64,000 bases of DNA from Cytospora piceicola (GCA_023375675.1 JALQBC010000017.1:434001-498000); one strand, 5' to 3'. Counted from the stretch's first letter, positions 23,647 to 36,449 are shown. The notes: generated by a model from the sequence alone, not told the origin. A program made the numbers and translations.

Positions 23647-26600
23647 CTATCGCCACACCGCGTTCGTCCGCTTCGGCGCCCCCGTTGCACCTGCCAAACC
23701 CGTAGCACCACCGATGGTGGTCCTTCTAGCCCTACCATCGACCCTGGACTCCGTGGCTGACGTTTTGCCCACGGGGCCTCGAGGGCTAGTACTTGCCCTG
23801 GTTTTCATGCCTCCTCCCCCCATGTTCATTCGTCTGGCCTGGCCAGGGGTGAAGGAGCGAGCTGCTCCTCCTCCGTCGGGAGGGGAACCGACGCAGCTGA
23901 CTGGAGGACTTCGTCGACGCTCGGAAGCTGCTGTTCCTGCTCCGTATCGCTCGGCGGATCGTCGGCGGTCTCGGGAGACTCCGTTCGTCGTGGAGGCGAG
24001 CGGTCCGGCGTACGAGGAGGAGACCCGGTGGGAGGAACGGCGTCGGTCGATACTGCCGGTCGCTGGGCCAACGGCAGAGACCCGGTTCGCATTGGAGCTC
24101 GAAGGGCCCCCCAGCGAGGATAGCCGGTCTCTCTTTTTGGCGACAGCGAGAGCGGATCGGAGTTTTGTCGGATCGATCGTCTTCGTGGTCGGCTCGTTGT
24201 CACTGTTCGAAGCGGAAGCCTGGAAGGAGGCATTGGCGATATTCGGAGGGGCAGGGCTATTTTCATCCAAGGGTGTGAGTCTGTGTTGTTTCGGACTTGA
24301 CCGCAAGGATCCAGAAGGTGGCGGAGAAAGGTGGTTACCCGTTCTGTCCACATCAATGGATCGAAGTGGAGGAGTCATGTCTTGGTCTGATACGCCTCCG
24401 AGGTTTATCCGCATCGAGGGAGGCGCTGAGAGTGGTGATCCATCGGCAGCGGCCATGGATGGTCGAGACTTGGATAGGAACCCGGCCTGGAACCTGCTGG
24501 GCTTGCCTAGTGAGAAGCTGGAGGTCTCTGGTGGTACAAGAGCCGGGCTCGAGTCAGAGGCGGAATCCCCTGTATTGAGGTAAGAAGTCACTGCTGGCCG
24601 CGGGAGGAGTGTCGCGTCAGGGGAGGCATTTGCAAGGTGCGGGCTTGGGCTGGGGTCGAACTTCTTGGGCGTCTTGTCATAATCCGCAAGTGTACCATCC
24701 TCACTCTCATCTCTCCATCGGAGGATCCGCTTTGGAGTTGGCTTCTTTTTGACAAGGGTGAAGGAGATACCCTTCTTAGTGTTGACGGCCTTCCGGCGTC
24801 TGGGGGACCTGAGTGGGGAGACGTGTTCCCGTATGGGTGAGGGTGGCTCAGCTGCCAGAGCCGGTGCGGCGATCGGTCTGAATTGGTGGATGCTGGACCG
24901 TGTCTTCCTCTTGGGCGTCCCTCGCTTTGAAGGCGGGAACATCTCAACGGGCATCACGGAGCCGTCAGGCTTGATGACGTGAGATGTCACCGAGTAGCCC
25001 GTCTCAAGCAAGCGCTTGATGGTGTCCTTCATATGTGCAACAGCTTCTTCTTCCCCCATGGCCATGAGGTCTGTCATGGATGACAGCATCTCGAACTGGG
25101 CAGTCAAGAGTGCTTGTACGGTGGCAGCATCGCCGCCTTTCTCCTGTTCTAGTATTTGCTGGTGAGCTTCCCGCAAAAACTGAGCCTTGAGCAACTCGGC
25201 CTCACGCATCAGGATCGCCGACTCGCCACAGTCGGCAATACCGTCGCCCGTTGGGAGCTGAACTATGCTGTGCTGCAGAGCGGAGTCAATAGCCCGCTCC
25301 CAGTTCAAACGCTCCAGTTTCCTGTGGATGTGTAACCTGCTGGTCTCGAGCTCTACGAGGATGCCCTGCGCTGTCTTGCGCATCGCGTCCAGGTTTGGTG
25401 GCATACTTTCGTCCTCTCGTGTATCACAGGCAGTGTCGAAGGCAGCAACCCATGCGGATAGCATGCCAATCCGTCGCTCGAACAGCTTGAGCCTCTGCAT
25501 GGTGTTGGATTTCTCTTGCCTCTCCGCGGATGAATTTTCATATGCCGTCCGGATCCGTGCAATGCCCTCCTTCGTGACTTGCTGCCTCTTTTCGATATTC
25601 TTCTTAAACTTGGCGAACGATGTCTTTTCGGCATCCTTTTGCTGGGCCTTGAGCTCATTGATTATTGCCAATTGCTCATCGATCTTGACCAAGAAGTCCT
25701 TCACGTGGCGATTAACGTTGAAGACGTTTCGAGTGACCTTGGTCTGGATGTTCTTGGCACGGTTCGCGTATCGAAGGGTGTTTTGCGTCTCATCAAAATG
25801 TTCGCTCGAGGGGCTGACGCAGACGATCATGACGGTCTTGCAATTGCCGCCGAGGGAGAACTTGAGCAGCCTGGTGAGCTTGCTGTTTCGATATGGTACA
25901 TGGTTCTTCTTTCCGGGGTCACACAAGGCATTGATACAGCTGCCCAGGGCGAGCAAGGATTTGTTGATGTTGGCGCCCTCGAATAACCTTTCTCCCCTGT
26001 TCTTGGTTGCGCTGGCTCGTTCGCTGCCGGCCAGGTCGATGATGCTGAGTGTCGCCATAGTATGCGGCTCGTTAACAGCAGCACTTCGGTCCTTCTGAGC
26101 CACGTTGATCTGCAGCACGGCGTGGGACCTGGAGGATGTTTGATTCGCTGCTGTTGGGGAGACTGTTCGGTATTCGTTGCCCTGGACGATCATGTCCATG
26201 ACCTCTTGGACATCCTTGGGATGGTGGGTGGTCAACCCTGCCACCATGACGGCCTGGTTGGAGTCTTCCCGAAGCATGAGGCCCTGCTTACTGCCTCCTG
26301 GAACCAACAGATCACGGATAGTCTCGTTGTAAATCTCGAGGTATGACAGGGTAATTTCGGTGGACTTCTCGTCGCTTCGGTCGGAGATCTTCTCGAACAG
26401 TTCCTGCATGGTCAGAAAGATGATGCCGGGTTGTGAAGCAGTGCCAGTGATGGTATGCGTCTTTCCGCAGCCCGTTGCTCCGTACGCGAATACTGTGGCG
26501 TTGTACCCGTCCAAGACGCTATCGAGGAGGTTCTTCGTGGTCGCTTCGTATACTTCGGTCTGGTTGGCATTTTCGTCGAAGACTCGGTCGAAGGCAAAGA

Positions 26601-27108
26601 TCTGGTCCTTGACCTTCTTTCCAGCGGCCGGCACCACAGATCTGGTGAACCTTTGAACAGGGTTGTCCTCCGGGGGGTCGAACACTCTGCCACATCCGTC
26701 AGTCGGCAACTGTCCCGACAGGCGGGACGGAGACAGGAAGCATGGTTCTTGCTTACAGGCACCGATCATCGACAACTTTGATTATGTTTCGGAGGCCGCG
26801 CTGGTGTAACTTCGGTATGGGCGCTGCGGCCAGCGATCCGTCGCCCAAGAACAGTGTGCCATCGTCACTCTTAACCCTTCCTGGGGTCAGTGGTTTTGTT
26901 CAGTCGATATCGTGTGGTTCGAGGAGGACCTACAGTTGCGCGGCTTCCCTGATAGTAAAAGGCCGCACTCGGACTGTTGCATTGCAGGTCAGCACTGACG
27001 AAGTCGAAAGCAAGGGTATTTTGTACCTGGATAGGAAGCTCAGCCCAGACGGACGACGGACGTACCTGCAACGGAGATTGAAGAAGCTCCAGGGTCGATT
27101 AACGACAT
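23647..27108 (-). CDS. KIP3: Kinesin-8 motor (Kip3/KipB/Klp5-6 type)
   Basis: Four exons: 27066-27108, 26934-26973, 26757-26876 and 23647-26686, total 3243 nt, 1080 residues. The first three short exons rebuild the motor start: MSLIDPGASSISVAVRVRPF, TIREAAQL, then DDGTLFLGDGSLAA and VVDDRCLVFDPPEDNP. The exon 3 acceptor (AAG at 26877-26879) is the least certain site. Motor motifs: P-loop GATGCGKT (residues 137-144), switch I NQTSSRSH, switch II DLAGSE, and HVPYRNSKLTRLL. The neck and a helical region (INELKAQQKDAEKTSF onwards) follow, then a long basic, Ser/Pro-rich tail. Kinesin-8 motors walk to plus ends and depolymerise microtubules, limiting spindle and cytoplasmic microtubule length in mitosis and nuclear positioning. 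Gene-body composition is normal, with no sign of RIP. Confidence 0.95.
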
Positions 27109-27466
27109 ATTGAATGGCCTAGTGTCTCATGGAGTGTTGGAATTTGCTGCGCCTTTTAGTCCGGACTCGAGACTCGAACTTTGGAATGGAGAAGATCAGC
27201 AAGGGACGAGTAGACGCGCAACAAAACAAGGCGAGCTGAGCTGTGAAGGCGATGGCGCAAAAAGTAGGTACGTATGAACAAAACAAAATGTTTTTGAATA
27301 CACGAAGAGGATAGAACAAGGAGAAAGGAGAGGGAAAAAGAAGCAACTCAAGCGTTGTTGACAACAACAGAGCAAGAGAACGCGGGAAAGTGACGTGCGA
27401 GTGGTGGTGCGTGTATGTGAAGCTTGGGCTTCTTCCACTTTTGCATGGCGGCAGCTCTATACTACA

Positions 27467-27510
27467 TACCTAGGTAGGTAGTCTAGCAGTCTAGCAGTCT
27501 AGGTTACCCT
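27467..27510. repeat. CCTAGGTA/GTCTAGCA short repeats upstream of kinesin
   Basis: ACCTAGGTAGGTA followed by three copies of a 10-bp GTCTAGCA-type unit. It resembles the cluster at 6318-6357. Confidence 0.6.
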
Positions 27511-29031
27511 GCTGTGTACATGGCCTGGGATCCGTACGTATGGGGAAGACGCCTCCGTGTTCCAGGTGTTGTGAATGGCGATAATTTGGGTGTGGATCGC
27601 CGTTGCCCCATCAACCGTCAAGCGTGGCCCGTGCCAGCTCGCTTAGCCGGCCAACCCAGAGACATGCAGTCCCGCTAGCTTCCAGGCTGCTTGGCGCATT
27701 AACAGGGACACGCATACACTTATGCTGCATATTGTTAGTGCTAGTATACATGGACGTGGTCATCGAAACTCCTCCCTCGAACCGTCATCACAAGGCGACA
27801 AGGCGACTCGACTCGACTCATGCACGCGTGTGTCTGACCTGCGATGATATGTCCATTTGGAAACATAACAACATCTCCACGCCTCTCCCCTCTTCCATCT
27901 CTCCCGTACTGTGATCGATATACGACGACCTTCTCCTTTCCCTCGTGATGGGCATTGAACTCAATATACCACTTGGCAGATAGCGTTTGAATTTGCGGAC
28001 CGTGATTCTCGGCGCGTCAATGTCTCCATGCTCCAGCCCTCGTCTTGCCGCCCTTGCTGATGACTACAATGAACCCAAGGCCTTTTGAACCTCTCGCTTG
28101 AAACAAGATGCTTGAACACCTTCTTGTCTTGTGGAGCTGCGTGGGCTGCGGAATGGTTCCCAGCTCACCATGGACTTTGACCTGGCGGAGCAAGCAGGCC
28201 TAAACCTGGAGCAGCAGCGTCGGTGGTAACCTGTCGACTTGAAGTCGAACCCACCTCGGCAATTGTGTCTGGGTCCGGCGCCTTTCTGAAGTCCTGATAT
28301 TGGGAGCGACGTTTCTGTCGCTGTTGCGTTCACTTCCTACGAAGACATCAATCAACCTCTGGAGAGGATATATGCAGCAGGGCACAGACCGTTGAACAGT
28401 GGATGCGGCTTTAGCAGTGCCTCAGTGATCAGCAGCGCCGGCATCGTTCCATCGGAGAAGCATATTCGCGTCACACATGGCGGTTGAAATCCCCGGCGAC
28501 ACAGCAGCAACGGTCAATTTCCCCAGATCCATGTTGTCGGGTCTGCTTTTCAAGGCAGATTCATTCGTCATTGACCAAAGAGGGATTTTCCGGGTCCAAT
28601 ACCCGCCAACATCGAATATCCTGATGGCAGCTTGGTAGGCTGTTGCCGTCCATCGGGGCCGGCGACACCGCCTGTCGCAGTGTCAGCACTATCAGAATCT
28701 AAAGTGGGCCGCGAGATTTAGGTTGCATCTACTGTGTATACAGCTGAGCATGCAGTGCATGCTGGCCACCTGGGAGAAGGATTCTACAGGAGATCCTGAC
28801 AGGGGTTTGCCAAGTCGAACAGAGAGATTGATGATGGAATTTGATTGTTCGCTTTGACGTGAGACGACTACTGCCAGCTACATTTCCCCTGATGTGGATG
28901 GTTACACAGCGAACACCGGGCGACATCGTCTTTTCACTCTCACAGGTACCGGTATTTCTTTCGCTCAGTCCTCAACAGTGAGGTACGAAGATGGTGTGCG
29001 GATATTGAGCGGCTATACTACCGGTTCTCAA

Positions 29032-29054
29032 CAGCCAGCCAGCCAGCCAGCCAG
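29032..29054. repeat. (CAGC)n microsatellite
   Basis: Five tandem CAGC units in the upstream region of the single-pass membrane-protein gene. Confidence 0.8.
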
Positions 29055-29577
29055 CATGATGGAGCCCCATTGTCTTTCCACTTCTTCGTCCACTTTGCTT
29101 CTCCCCATTTCCCAGTCTCCCTCCCCATCTGCCCATCCACAAGGGCTGCTAGACTTGCCTGGGTAGCAGCAAGCGTTGATATTTTGAGCCTCCATCCTTC
29201 TGCAGCCCTGAGACCCGAAGGATTCGGGTCCCTGCACACTGCGGGATGAGCCCCTGCGACGTCAACGAGGTTTGCCTCTGTTAACCTTCTTCTTTTTCTT
29301 CTTTTCTGGGGATGCAGGGAATGATCTTCTATTTGTCTTTCCTTCCTGCCTTCGCTTTCTCTAGGCTCAGCGGCGTCAAAGCGTTTTTGGCTTGAAAGTT
29401 GTAACACCAATTCCTAAACCACCGTGTATCTTTCGCTGTCGGTGGATCGAACAAAATCCGCCTGCCTGGAGACGAGTCGACTGCCGAGCTTCGCCAAGTG
29501 TCGTCCTCGACCAACAACCAACACCGGCCATTCGGTTGCGCCAAGGAGACGCCGCACATACACGCACAACCGCCAAC

Positions 29578-30549
29578 ATGACAACCTCAATCGCCTCCCC
29601 GATCCTCTCCACCTTCCCCCTCGATCCCCTAACCACAACTTTCACGCCGCCCACGACCTGCTCCGGCATCTACACATCAGCCGGCCTCGTCATCATAGAC
29701 GACGACTTCTCCTGCCTACCGCAAGGCTTCACCTCCACATCCACCAACTACTTCTCCCCCGGGCTAATATGCCCGTCCGGGTACGCCACAGCATGCAACG
29801 ACAACGCCGGCGTGTCCTCCATCACGACCGTGACATGCTGTCCCTACCGGGATGAGATAACGCTAGGCTGCGTCACGCCCACCACGCTGTCGGGCGTGTG
29901 GGAGGCACTCTTCTGCACGTATATCGCGCCCGAGACGGGCGTCACGGTGCAGATCACCGTCAGCAACGACGCGGGCACGACCAGCACCGAGAAGACGACC
30001 ATGGTGAGCCCGGACGGCATCAACGCGTTCGGCGTGAGGATGGTGTACGAGAGCAGCGACCTGTCGGCGGCGGCGACGACCACCTCCGACTCCACCTCAA
30101 AGGCGACGGGCACCGGCGGGACGGCGAAGAGCACGAGCGGCAGCGGGTCCGGGAGCTCCGGCGGCAGCGACGGCGACAGCAGCGGCCTGTCGATAGGCGC
30201 GGTCGTGGCCATCGCCGTGGTGATCCCCGTGGTGGCGATCGGCATCGCGGCGGGGGTTTTCTTCTTCATCCGCAAGCAGAAGCAGGCGCAACGGCTGCAG
30301 TCCAGAGAGGGGCGCAACGCGTTTGGTGGGCCGCCGCCGCCGTCGGGCCCGGCCGCGGGTGACCAGAAGGGGTACTACGGCGCGGTGGGGCCGGCGGGAC
30401 CTAGCATTTATGACCCCAAGAGTCCCGGACTGGCGCCGTCCGAGGTGTCTGGTGTCGGGGCGTATGGGGTGAGGAATCAGTACCAGGAGGCCGTGGAGCT
30501 TGGCGATCGGGAACCGGCCGTGGAGTTGCCTGCCGAGTCTTACCGGTAG
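29578..30549 (+). CDS. Single-pass membrane protein with Cys-containing ectodomain and Ser-rich stalk
   Basis: Single exon, 323 residues, starting at the ATG at 29578 (CAACATGAC). The frame stays open upstream, but no better start is seen. Residues 1-130 form a Thr/Ser-rich domain with about eight Cys (SCLPQGF, LICPSGY, TCCPYRDE, LFCTYI), probably disulphide-bonded. A Ser/Gly/Thr stalk (about 165-205) leads to one transmembrane segment (IGAVVAIAVVIPVVAIGIAA), then a basic stop-transfer (RKQKQAQRLQSR) and a Pro/Gly-rich cytoplasmic tail. This is the layout of fungal wall-sensor-like (Mid2/Wsc-type) proteins, but no WSC Cys pattern is visible and a clear cleavable signal peptide is missing. Function is inferred from topology only. 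Confidence 0.8.
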   Translation: MTTSIASPILSTFPLDPLTTTFTPPTTCSGIYTSAGLVIIDDDFSCLPQGFTSTSTNYFSPGLICPSGYATACNDNAGVSSITTVTCCPYRDEITLGCVTPTTLSGVWEALFCTYIAPETGVTVQITVSNDAGTTSTEKTTMVSPDGINAFGVRMVYESSDLSAAATTTSDSTSKATGTGGTAKSTSGSGSGSSGGSDGDSSGLSIGAVVAIAVVIPVVAIGIAAGVFFFIRKQKQAQRLQSREGRNAFGGPPPPSGPAAGDQKGYYGAVGPAGPSIYDPKSPGLAPSEVSGVGAYGVRNQYQEAVELGDREPAVELPAESYR

Positions 30550-31046
30550 ATGCATGCAGACGACTGTATTGATGTGACATTGATGTTTTTGGGGGGGGGG
30601 TACTTCAAAGTATATAATTATTTAATTCATAGCATGGCTGGTGTTTTTTGGATGGAGCGGGGTGGGATGAAAGGCGCATACACCTTGCAGCACGCTGAGA
30701 GGAAGTCTCCGATTTGAGCAATTTGCACGACAGGTATCAGAAAATGAGGAATATTTGGCAAACATGCTATTGATCCGCAAATATGATGTACTTCTACGGT
30801 AAAATGCATCGCAAAAACACCATCCGCATGCATTATGTAGATATAGCCGAAAGCTCCAGCCTGGTCATCGCAACCCCATGCAATGACCAGCATGCGAAAG
30901 ACGCGAAGGACGCAAAAGATTCGACACGCAGGGTTTCACACTCCCCTTCTCTCATTCCCCGGTCCCCTCCGCCGCTTCCTACGAAAACGCGACCTGCCCC
31001 GGGCCTCATCGGCCCCCTCCCGCCCCGCGGACGACCCGTCAGCACT
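30550..31046. other. Convergent intergenic region
   Basis: 3' UTRs of the flanking convergent genes, including a G11 run near 30590-30600. No gene seen. Confidence 0.6.
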
Positions 31047-33306
31047 CTATCCCGACGTGGAGTCCGGCGGAGCAGGCGGCCCGACGTCCCCCACGGCCTC
31101 GTTCACAGCCTTCCTGAAGCTCGCCCCCAGCGCGTCCATGACAGCCCCGACGTCCGGCGCCTCGGGCACCACGCGCTCCTCCTCCCTGGCAATGGCCCCT
31201 GCATCCCACCCGTCCTTTGTGCCCTCGGAGCCCGTCTTGCCCCAGGACCTCTGGCCCTTGACGTCTTTGCCCTTCCGGATGGGGCCTTTTGCCGTGCCGG
31301 GCGTGATGAGCGTGTCGTCGAGGAGCGTCTCCCACCGCATGAGGTATATGCCCGGTCCGGACATGGCGACGCCGTCACTGCTTGTTCGGGGTGTGGTTTT
31401 CTTGCTGCTGCCGTCCTTCGTCTCGTTGGGCTTCTTGGCGGCGTCGTCGTTCTTCATTGAGTCGAGCACGCGCTGCATCCGCTCGGACGACAGGCTCTCG
31501 AGCTTGGACAGGTACGCCGCGTGGGAGTCGAGGCTACTCAGGACGGACTTTTGCGTCTCGGGGGACAGCTGGGCAAACATGCCCTGTAATGTGCCGGACA
31601 TGGCTCCCGCTGCGCCAGGTCTTAACTTTGTCTCTTCCGATGTCGTCTCGCTTTCGTTCTTGAAGTTCTTGATCGACGCCTTGGCCCAGTAGCGGAATTT
31701 CTCCCGAATGTCGGCGCAATTCTTGGCGAACTCGTGGAGGTAACTGTAGAGAGAGCCTCGGTTCCGATTGAGGAAGGCCACGAAGTCCTCCACAGATGGC
31801 GGTCTTGTCTCCGAATTGTTGCTGTTGCCGTTGCTTTTGGTATTCACACTCCCGAACTTCTTCCAGTTTCCCCCAGTGTCATTCTTCACCGGCTTGGGCT
31901 TGCTCGTCTCGAGGAGGTCGTTGAGGAATGTCTCCAGGGCCGTGACGTGCGGCCGCAGATCCATGCTACAATGGATACCTCTGATGTACGGCTCGTAGGT
32001 AGAAACCGTGTCCCGCACCGCTTCAGTCACATAATCCGGCTGCGCCTTGCAGCAAGTCTTGATGAGCTCTTCCCGGTCACGAACCGACAGCTGTGCTGAG
32101 TACCATTCCAGGCACTGTCCGTGCTGCGACTCGCTCAGGGAGGCCGTGAGTTGTGGGTTCACGGAATCGAGAATGACCGCAATGATGGATTTCTGCTCTG
32201 CCAGGCTGGCACTTCTGAGTCGCTCGTGTTCTTCGCGTGGCATGGCGATGTGCTCCCGCAGTGCAGCAAGTTGTTCCTTGCTAGGTCGGTCCTTGGCCGA
32301 TTCGACTTTCTCGGCTTGCTTTCGGAAGTCAGTGGCGTCCCAGGACAGTACGAGGGATATTATCCTACAGTGCTCGTGGTTAGTTCTATATTCTGTTTAC
32401 GTATCTCACGGGTAGTCTGTGCTTGACTTCGTCTTACCTCTGCATCAAGTTCATCCCGTCGTCGGCATCTTTTGTCCATCCCAGAAAGTTTGTGACGGCC
32501 CCTACGCTCATTTTGGCCAGGAATATCCTCATCATGCCGCTAAGCATGGTCGCCGCATTCCCTATCCTAAGAGTCTGTCGGACCATCGAGTACGGAACAA
32601 GGTTGTGCACATTCTGGATCAGTTTGACCAAGTATTGTCCTTCTGATGAAAAGACCAGAATGTGTTGCAGTAGTGATGCGAGGTGTAATATCGCGTAGTC
32701 AACTGCAGCCTTGACTGCCGGCGAGTGCGACTCAAAGTCTTTAGAGTTGGTGAAGTGGTCGAATACCTCATCGGCAAGACTGCCGTGGACAAGCTCATGG
32801 ACACAATCATCCCACGCCCTTTCTAGCTCCGACGCCTGTGTAGTGTCGTATTTGGCCTTCTTCAGATCGATGTGGCCTTCTCCCTTGGCGACGCCACCAA
32901 GAATACCTCTCGTGATGGCTTCATGAACCACCGAGGCCAGGGCCGCCAAGGTTTTCCTAGTACCCAGTGTGCCCTTGTCGTATGATTCAGAAAGGTCTGC
33001 ATCAGCGAGACCGATCATAATTCCCTGAAACTTTCTAGACCAGAAATCTGGTGGGAGGTCGCTCATCCCGGGGACAGTGAGGACGCATCTCGTGAGAAGA
33101 AGTTGGAGAAGAGGGGATGAGGACTCGGGCTTGTATGATGGAGGTCCACGCTGTGATGCTTTATGATTGAATGGGTAGCCATATTCCCGGACGGCATGCG
33201 GATACTTGAAACTTTCGACTTCGCGGTAGGTCTCATTATGACTGAGAATATCGAGTAAGGCGTGGAGTTGTGTGGAGGTGAGAGTAGACGGAGCTCCTGC
33301 AGCCAT
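31047..33306 (-). CDS. PX-associated/DUF3818 protein (YPR097W/Lec1-related)
   Basis: Two exons, 32438-33306 and 31047-32364 (intron 73 bp, GTAAGA donor, CTGTAG acceptor), total 2187 nt, 728 residues. The start is the ATG at 33306 in an ideal CCACCATGG context. The N-terminal PX-associated (PXB) domain begins LTSTQLHALLDILSHNETY and includes ESFKYPHAVREYGYPF. The DUF3818 part covers AWDDCVHELVHGSLADE, LVPYSMVRQTLRIGNAATM, DDGMNLMQRIISLVLSWD and a later FAKNCADIREKFRYWA. I cannot find the PX phosphoinositide-binding domain that sits between these in the yeast relative. The Lec1-type family is linked to lipid homeostasis and membrane contact; the role here is inferred. The C-terminal 150 residues are Lys/Ser-rich and disordered. 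Confidence 0.88.
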
Positions 33307-34582
33307 GGTGGCGATTTTGAATCCTGTTGTAAGATCTGCTGATGATAACAAAGCAAAACTTGAAGAGTTCAACAGACAGACAGAGAGAATTTCGAGAGAG
33401 AGAAGCACACTATCGCCGTGGATAGTCTGTCTTTATGAGGGTGTGAAATGAAGAACCGCCCAAAACATAGATATTTTGAAGCGACAGTGATGCAAGTGAC
33501 CCTTCAGGCGAGACCTGTTAGAACGCCCGGCCGAAGGTCGATCTTTGATGAAGATGCAGATGAGATGACACTCGCCCAGTCATTCCCAGGACCAGCAAAC
33601 GTGTGAAAATCAGCAAGACGTTGAAGTATGGCGTCTCGAAAGAAGGAAAGTTGTGAGTGTTTGCCAGGCAAAAGCTCCCGTCGCACTGAAAATCCGCGTA
33701 CGTTTATCTTGATGACGGTAGCGGTGAAAGCATGCAGGTATCCACTTGCTTCTTGCAGACACCATATATCAGAGATGAGCCTTCTCAAACACGGCAATGC
33801 ACAGCAATGATTCTGTGGAGGAGGTGGACGGTGGTCTCCCAAATGGCTCGTGCTGTTCCCAGGCTGTTGGCCGAGCTGATGGTCTAGCAGATGACCAGAA
33901 AGATACCGTTTCGATGCAGGTTTCTTCACGAGGGTGGTTTGGGCTTGAGTAGTCTAGTTCTTGACTAGATAGCAGACTCGGGAGTCTTTACCCTTATTGC
34001 TTTGCAAAAGGTAGACACCGAAGAAGGTTCTGTTCTCGTAAATATAGAGGGAAGGTTAGTTGTATAATGCCCCTTTCCATGTGACAATTGCCAGTTAACC
34101 TGGAATCGGCTTATGATCAAGTCCGGTGGTTTCCAGTTGACAGTGCGGAGGCTAGAGATTATTGCCAGTTGCACTCAACAAGATCGATAGTAGAGTAAGT
34201 GAAGTATTTGAAGGGAGAGAGGACGACGGATTGTCAATAATTCAAACGGCATATGCAGGGTCCAGAACAGTGACGGGTCAACTGGTGTCATTGAGTTGCA
34301 CATGCAGACATGCAGTGACGTCGGCAGGAGGGTCCACCTTTCCGGGGCAGAGAGCACTAGTCCAATCACGGTCTAGCGTGTATTTGTCGCGTTGTTCCTT
34401 CCGCGATTGGGAGCCTTGCACTTTTTGACGTCGAGCGTCGAGCTTCAACCGCCGGCAACTGTCCATCTTCCCAAGCTCCCCAGCGTCGATCAATTATCCT
34501 GATTGCTGTCCAGTCCGCGTCCAATCTACGTCCTTATTCTCAGCTACACTCGAGTTTTTGGGAAAATCCCCTTTCCATCAAG
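33307..34582. other. Divergent intergenic region
   Basis: About 1.3 kb between two divergently transcribed genes. No further gene, tRNA or repeat is recognised. Confidence 0.55.
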
Positions 34583-35831
34583 ATGGGCAAGAAGAAGCGC
34601 AGCCACCCCAACATTGAGGAGCTCATCGACAGACCATGGTGTTACTACTGTGAGTCCCTCCCACTCGACATGCGCACAGCGCTTTGAAAGCTGACCCGTA
34701 TCAGGCGAGCGTGACTTCGAGGATTTGAAGCTTCTCATCTCTCATCAGAAGGCCAAACATTTCAAATGCGATCGATGTGGTCGTCGCCTCAACACCGCAG
34801 GAGGTCAGTCGATCCCCGACCCAAGCTGTCAAACCGTCAGTCGTGGGTCTAGTTGTTAACATGCATCTTTTCTTCCCATAGGTCTCTCTGTCCACATGAA
34901 CCAAGTCCATAAGGAGTCCCTCTCCCATGTCGAAAATGCTCTGCCTAATCGTCAGGGCCTGGACGTTGAGGTCTTCGGAATGGAGGGTGTCCCCGAAGAC
35001 ATCAAGGAGCAGCACAAACAAAGGATCGTCCAGAACTATTGGGCAGCCCAGGATGAGCGGTTCAAGGCCACTGGCAATCCCCCTCCGGGGCAGGGACGGC
35101 CATCCAAGAAGATCAAGATAGAGACGCCAGAGGAGCTGAAGAAGAGATTCGCAGAGTTCCGTGTCAAGAAGGCGGCAGCGAAGGCAGCAGGCACCAACGG
35201 AACCGCGATCCCCCAACCTGCAACTGTACCGAATGTGCAGACTGTGCAGACTGTGCAGAGTGTACAGAGCCCTGCACAGAGCGGAAGCCCAAGCACATTC
35301 GTAAGTCGAGGTCCTACAGCCGCTGGTTCCCATCCGATGCTAACTCTAGCCTCCCAGAACTCGCCATTCGCTCCTCCTCAGCCATACGGCCAACCCGGCT
35401 ACCCGAACTACCCACCAAATGGTGCTCCTCCCCCAGGTGCTGGCTTCAACCCGTACCCGCCCTCCGCCCTCCCTGCCCGACCACCCAGTCTCCCGACCGC
35501 CCCGAGTCTGCCCCAGCGGCCCGGCTACCCGGCTGGCAACTACTACCCCGGCCCTGGCCAGCCTGGCGCAACGACAGTGGACGAGCTGGTGGCCGGCGCT
35601 GCAAGACATGGCGATGACATCGACCATCTCATCCGCATGGCCGAGGCTGGTATCAGACCCGCCAGGACCCCAACAGACGGCACGGCACCCGCGCCGCCTC
35701 CCGCGGATGGCGGCGAGAAGAAGTCCAAGAAGGAGAAGGGCAGGATGGTGTACGGGGATACCGATTTCAGTCCCGAGGAGAGGATGGCCATGATGCCGAA
35801 ATACGCTTGGACGCCTGCGGCGTCAGCATAG
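34583..35831 (+). CDS. BuGZ/ZNF207-type C2H2 zinc-finger protein
   Basis: Three exons, 34583-34649, 34705-34803 and 34882-35831, total 1116 nt, 371 residues. The introns (55 and 78 bp) each split a codon of a finger and restore it on joining. The N-terminus [10 protein letters not shown] leads into two fingers: C20, C23, H36, H41 (PWCYYCERDF, SHQKAKH) and C44, C47, H60, H65 ([16 protein letters not shown]). Next comes [20 protein letters not shown], closely resembling animal ZNF207. The middle is Pro/Gly/Tyr-rich, and the C-terminus reads [20 protein letters not shown]. In animals BuGZ loads Bub3 at kinetochores and coacervates with tubulin and spliceosome factors; the fungal role is inferred by homology. 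The gene ends only ~160 bp before the RIP-mutated block yet appears unmutated. Confidence 0.93.
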
Positions 35832-36449
35832 AATGTGGGCTGGGGGTGCTTAGGTGGTCTGCGAGGAAGGTAGCGAACAGGCGACGGCGGCTATACCATG
35901 GAATTTTGTGCCTACTAGTGTCGTGGAAAATGAGAGTAATTATGTTACGAGTTCAAGTACGATCAGGATCATCTTAAGGCGTGTCTACTACCTCGATAAC
36001 GTAAGGCGATAATTTCCGATTTTAGCAGGTTTCGGCTCCTAAGATATTGTCTTATATATATTTTTAGAGTGTATTTTCGAGTATAATATATATTTCTAAA
36101 GTATATTTCGAGGTTAAGACCTGTTTCTAAAGTAATTTCGATATTTACCTTAGAATAGGTTTCTAAAGTATATATATCTCGAGCATTTTCAAGGTAAGAC
36201 CTTTTATCTAGCCCTTTCCCTTTAAAGCTAAAACCGCTTTTATAAAGGTTAAGGGTTTTATAGCCTATATAGCTTTAACGCTTACTTCGGCGGTCGGACT
36301 TATTCCGAGGTTTTACTAGGCAGCGTACTTACGTCGAAACCTTTAGCTATATAAACTTACTTTTTTACCTTTTTATTTTTAATTCTATTCTTCTTTCTTA
36401 TAACTAACTTTCTTAACTTTTTAGCTGTTAGCTTATACTAATAAGTACT

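Larger units (their letters stand above)
27109..29577. other. Intergenic between divergent genes
   Basis: About 2.5 kb between the divergent kinesin and single-pass membrane-protein genes. It holds pyrimidine/purine-biased promoter sequence near both ends, a repeated GTCTAGCA tract (27481-27503) and a CAGC repeat (29032-29054). No gene recognised. Confidence 0.55.

Noticed and set aside
23714..24583. 289-codon plus-strand frame
   Set aside because: Antisense shadow of the kinesin-8 tail, whose frame is supported by motor motifs and splicing.
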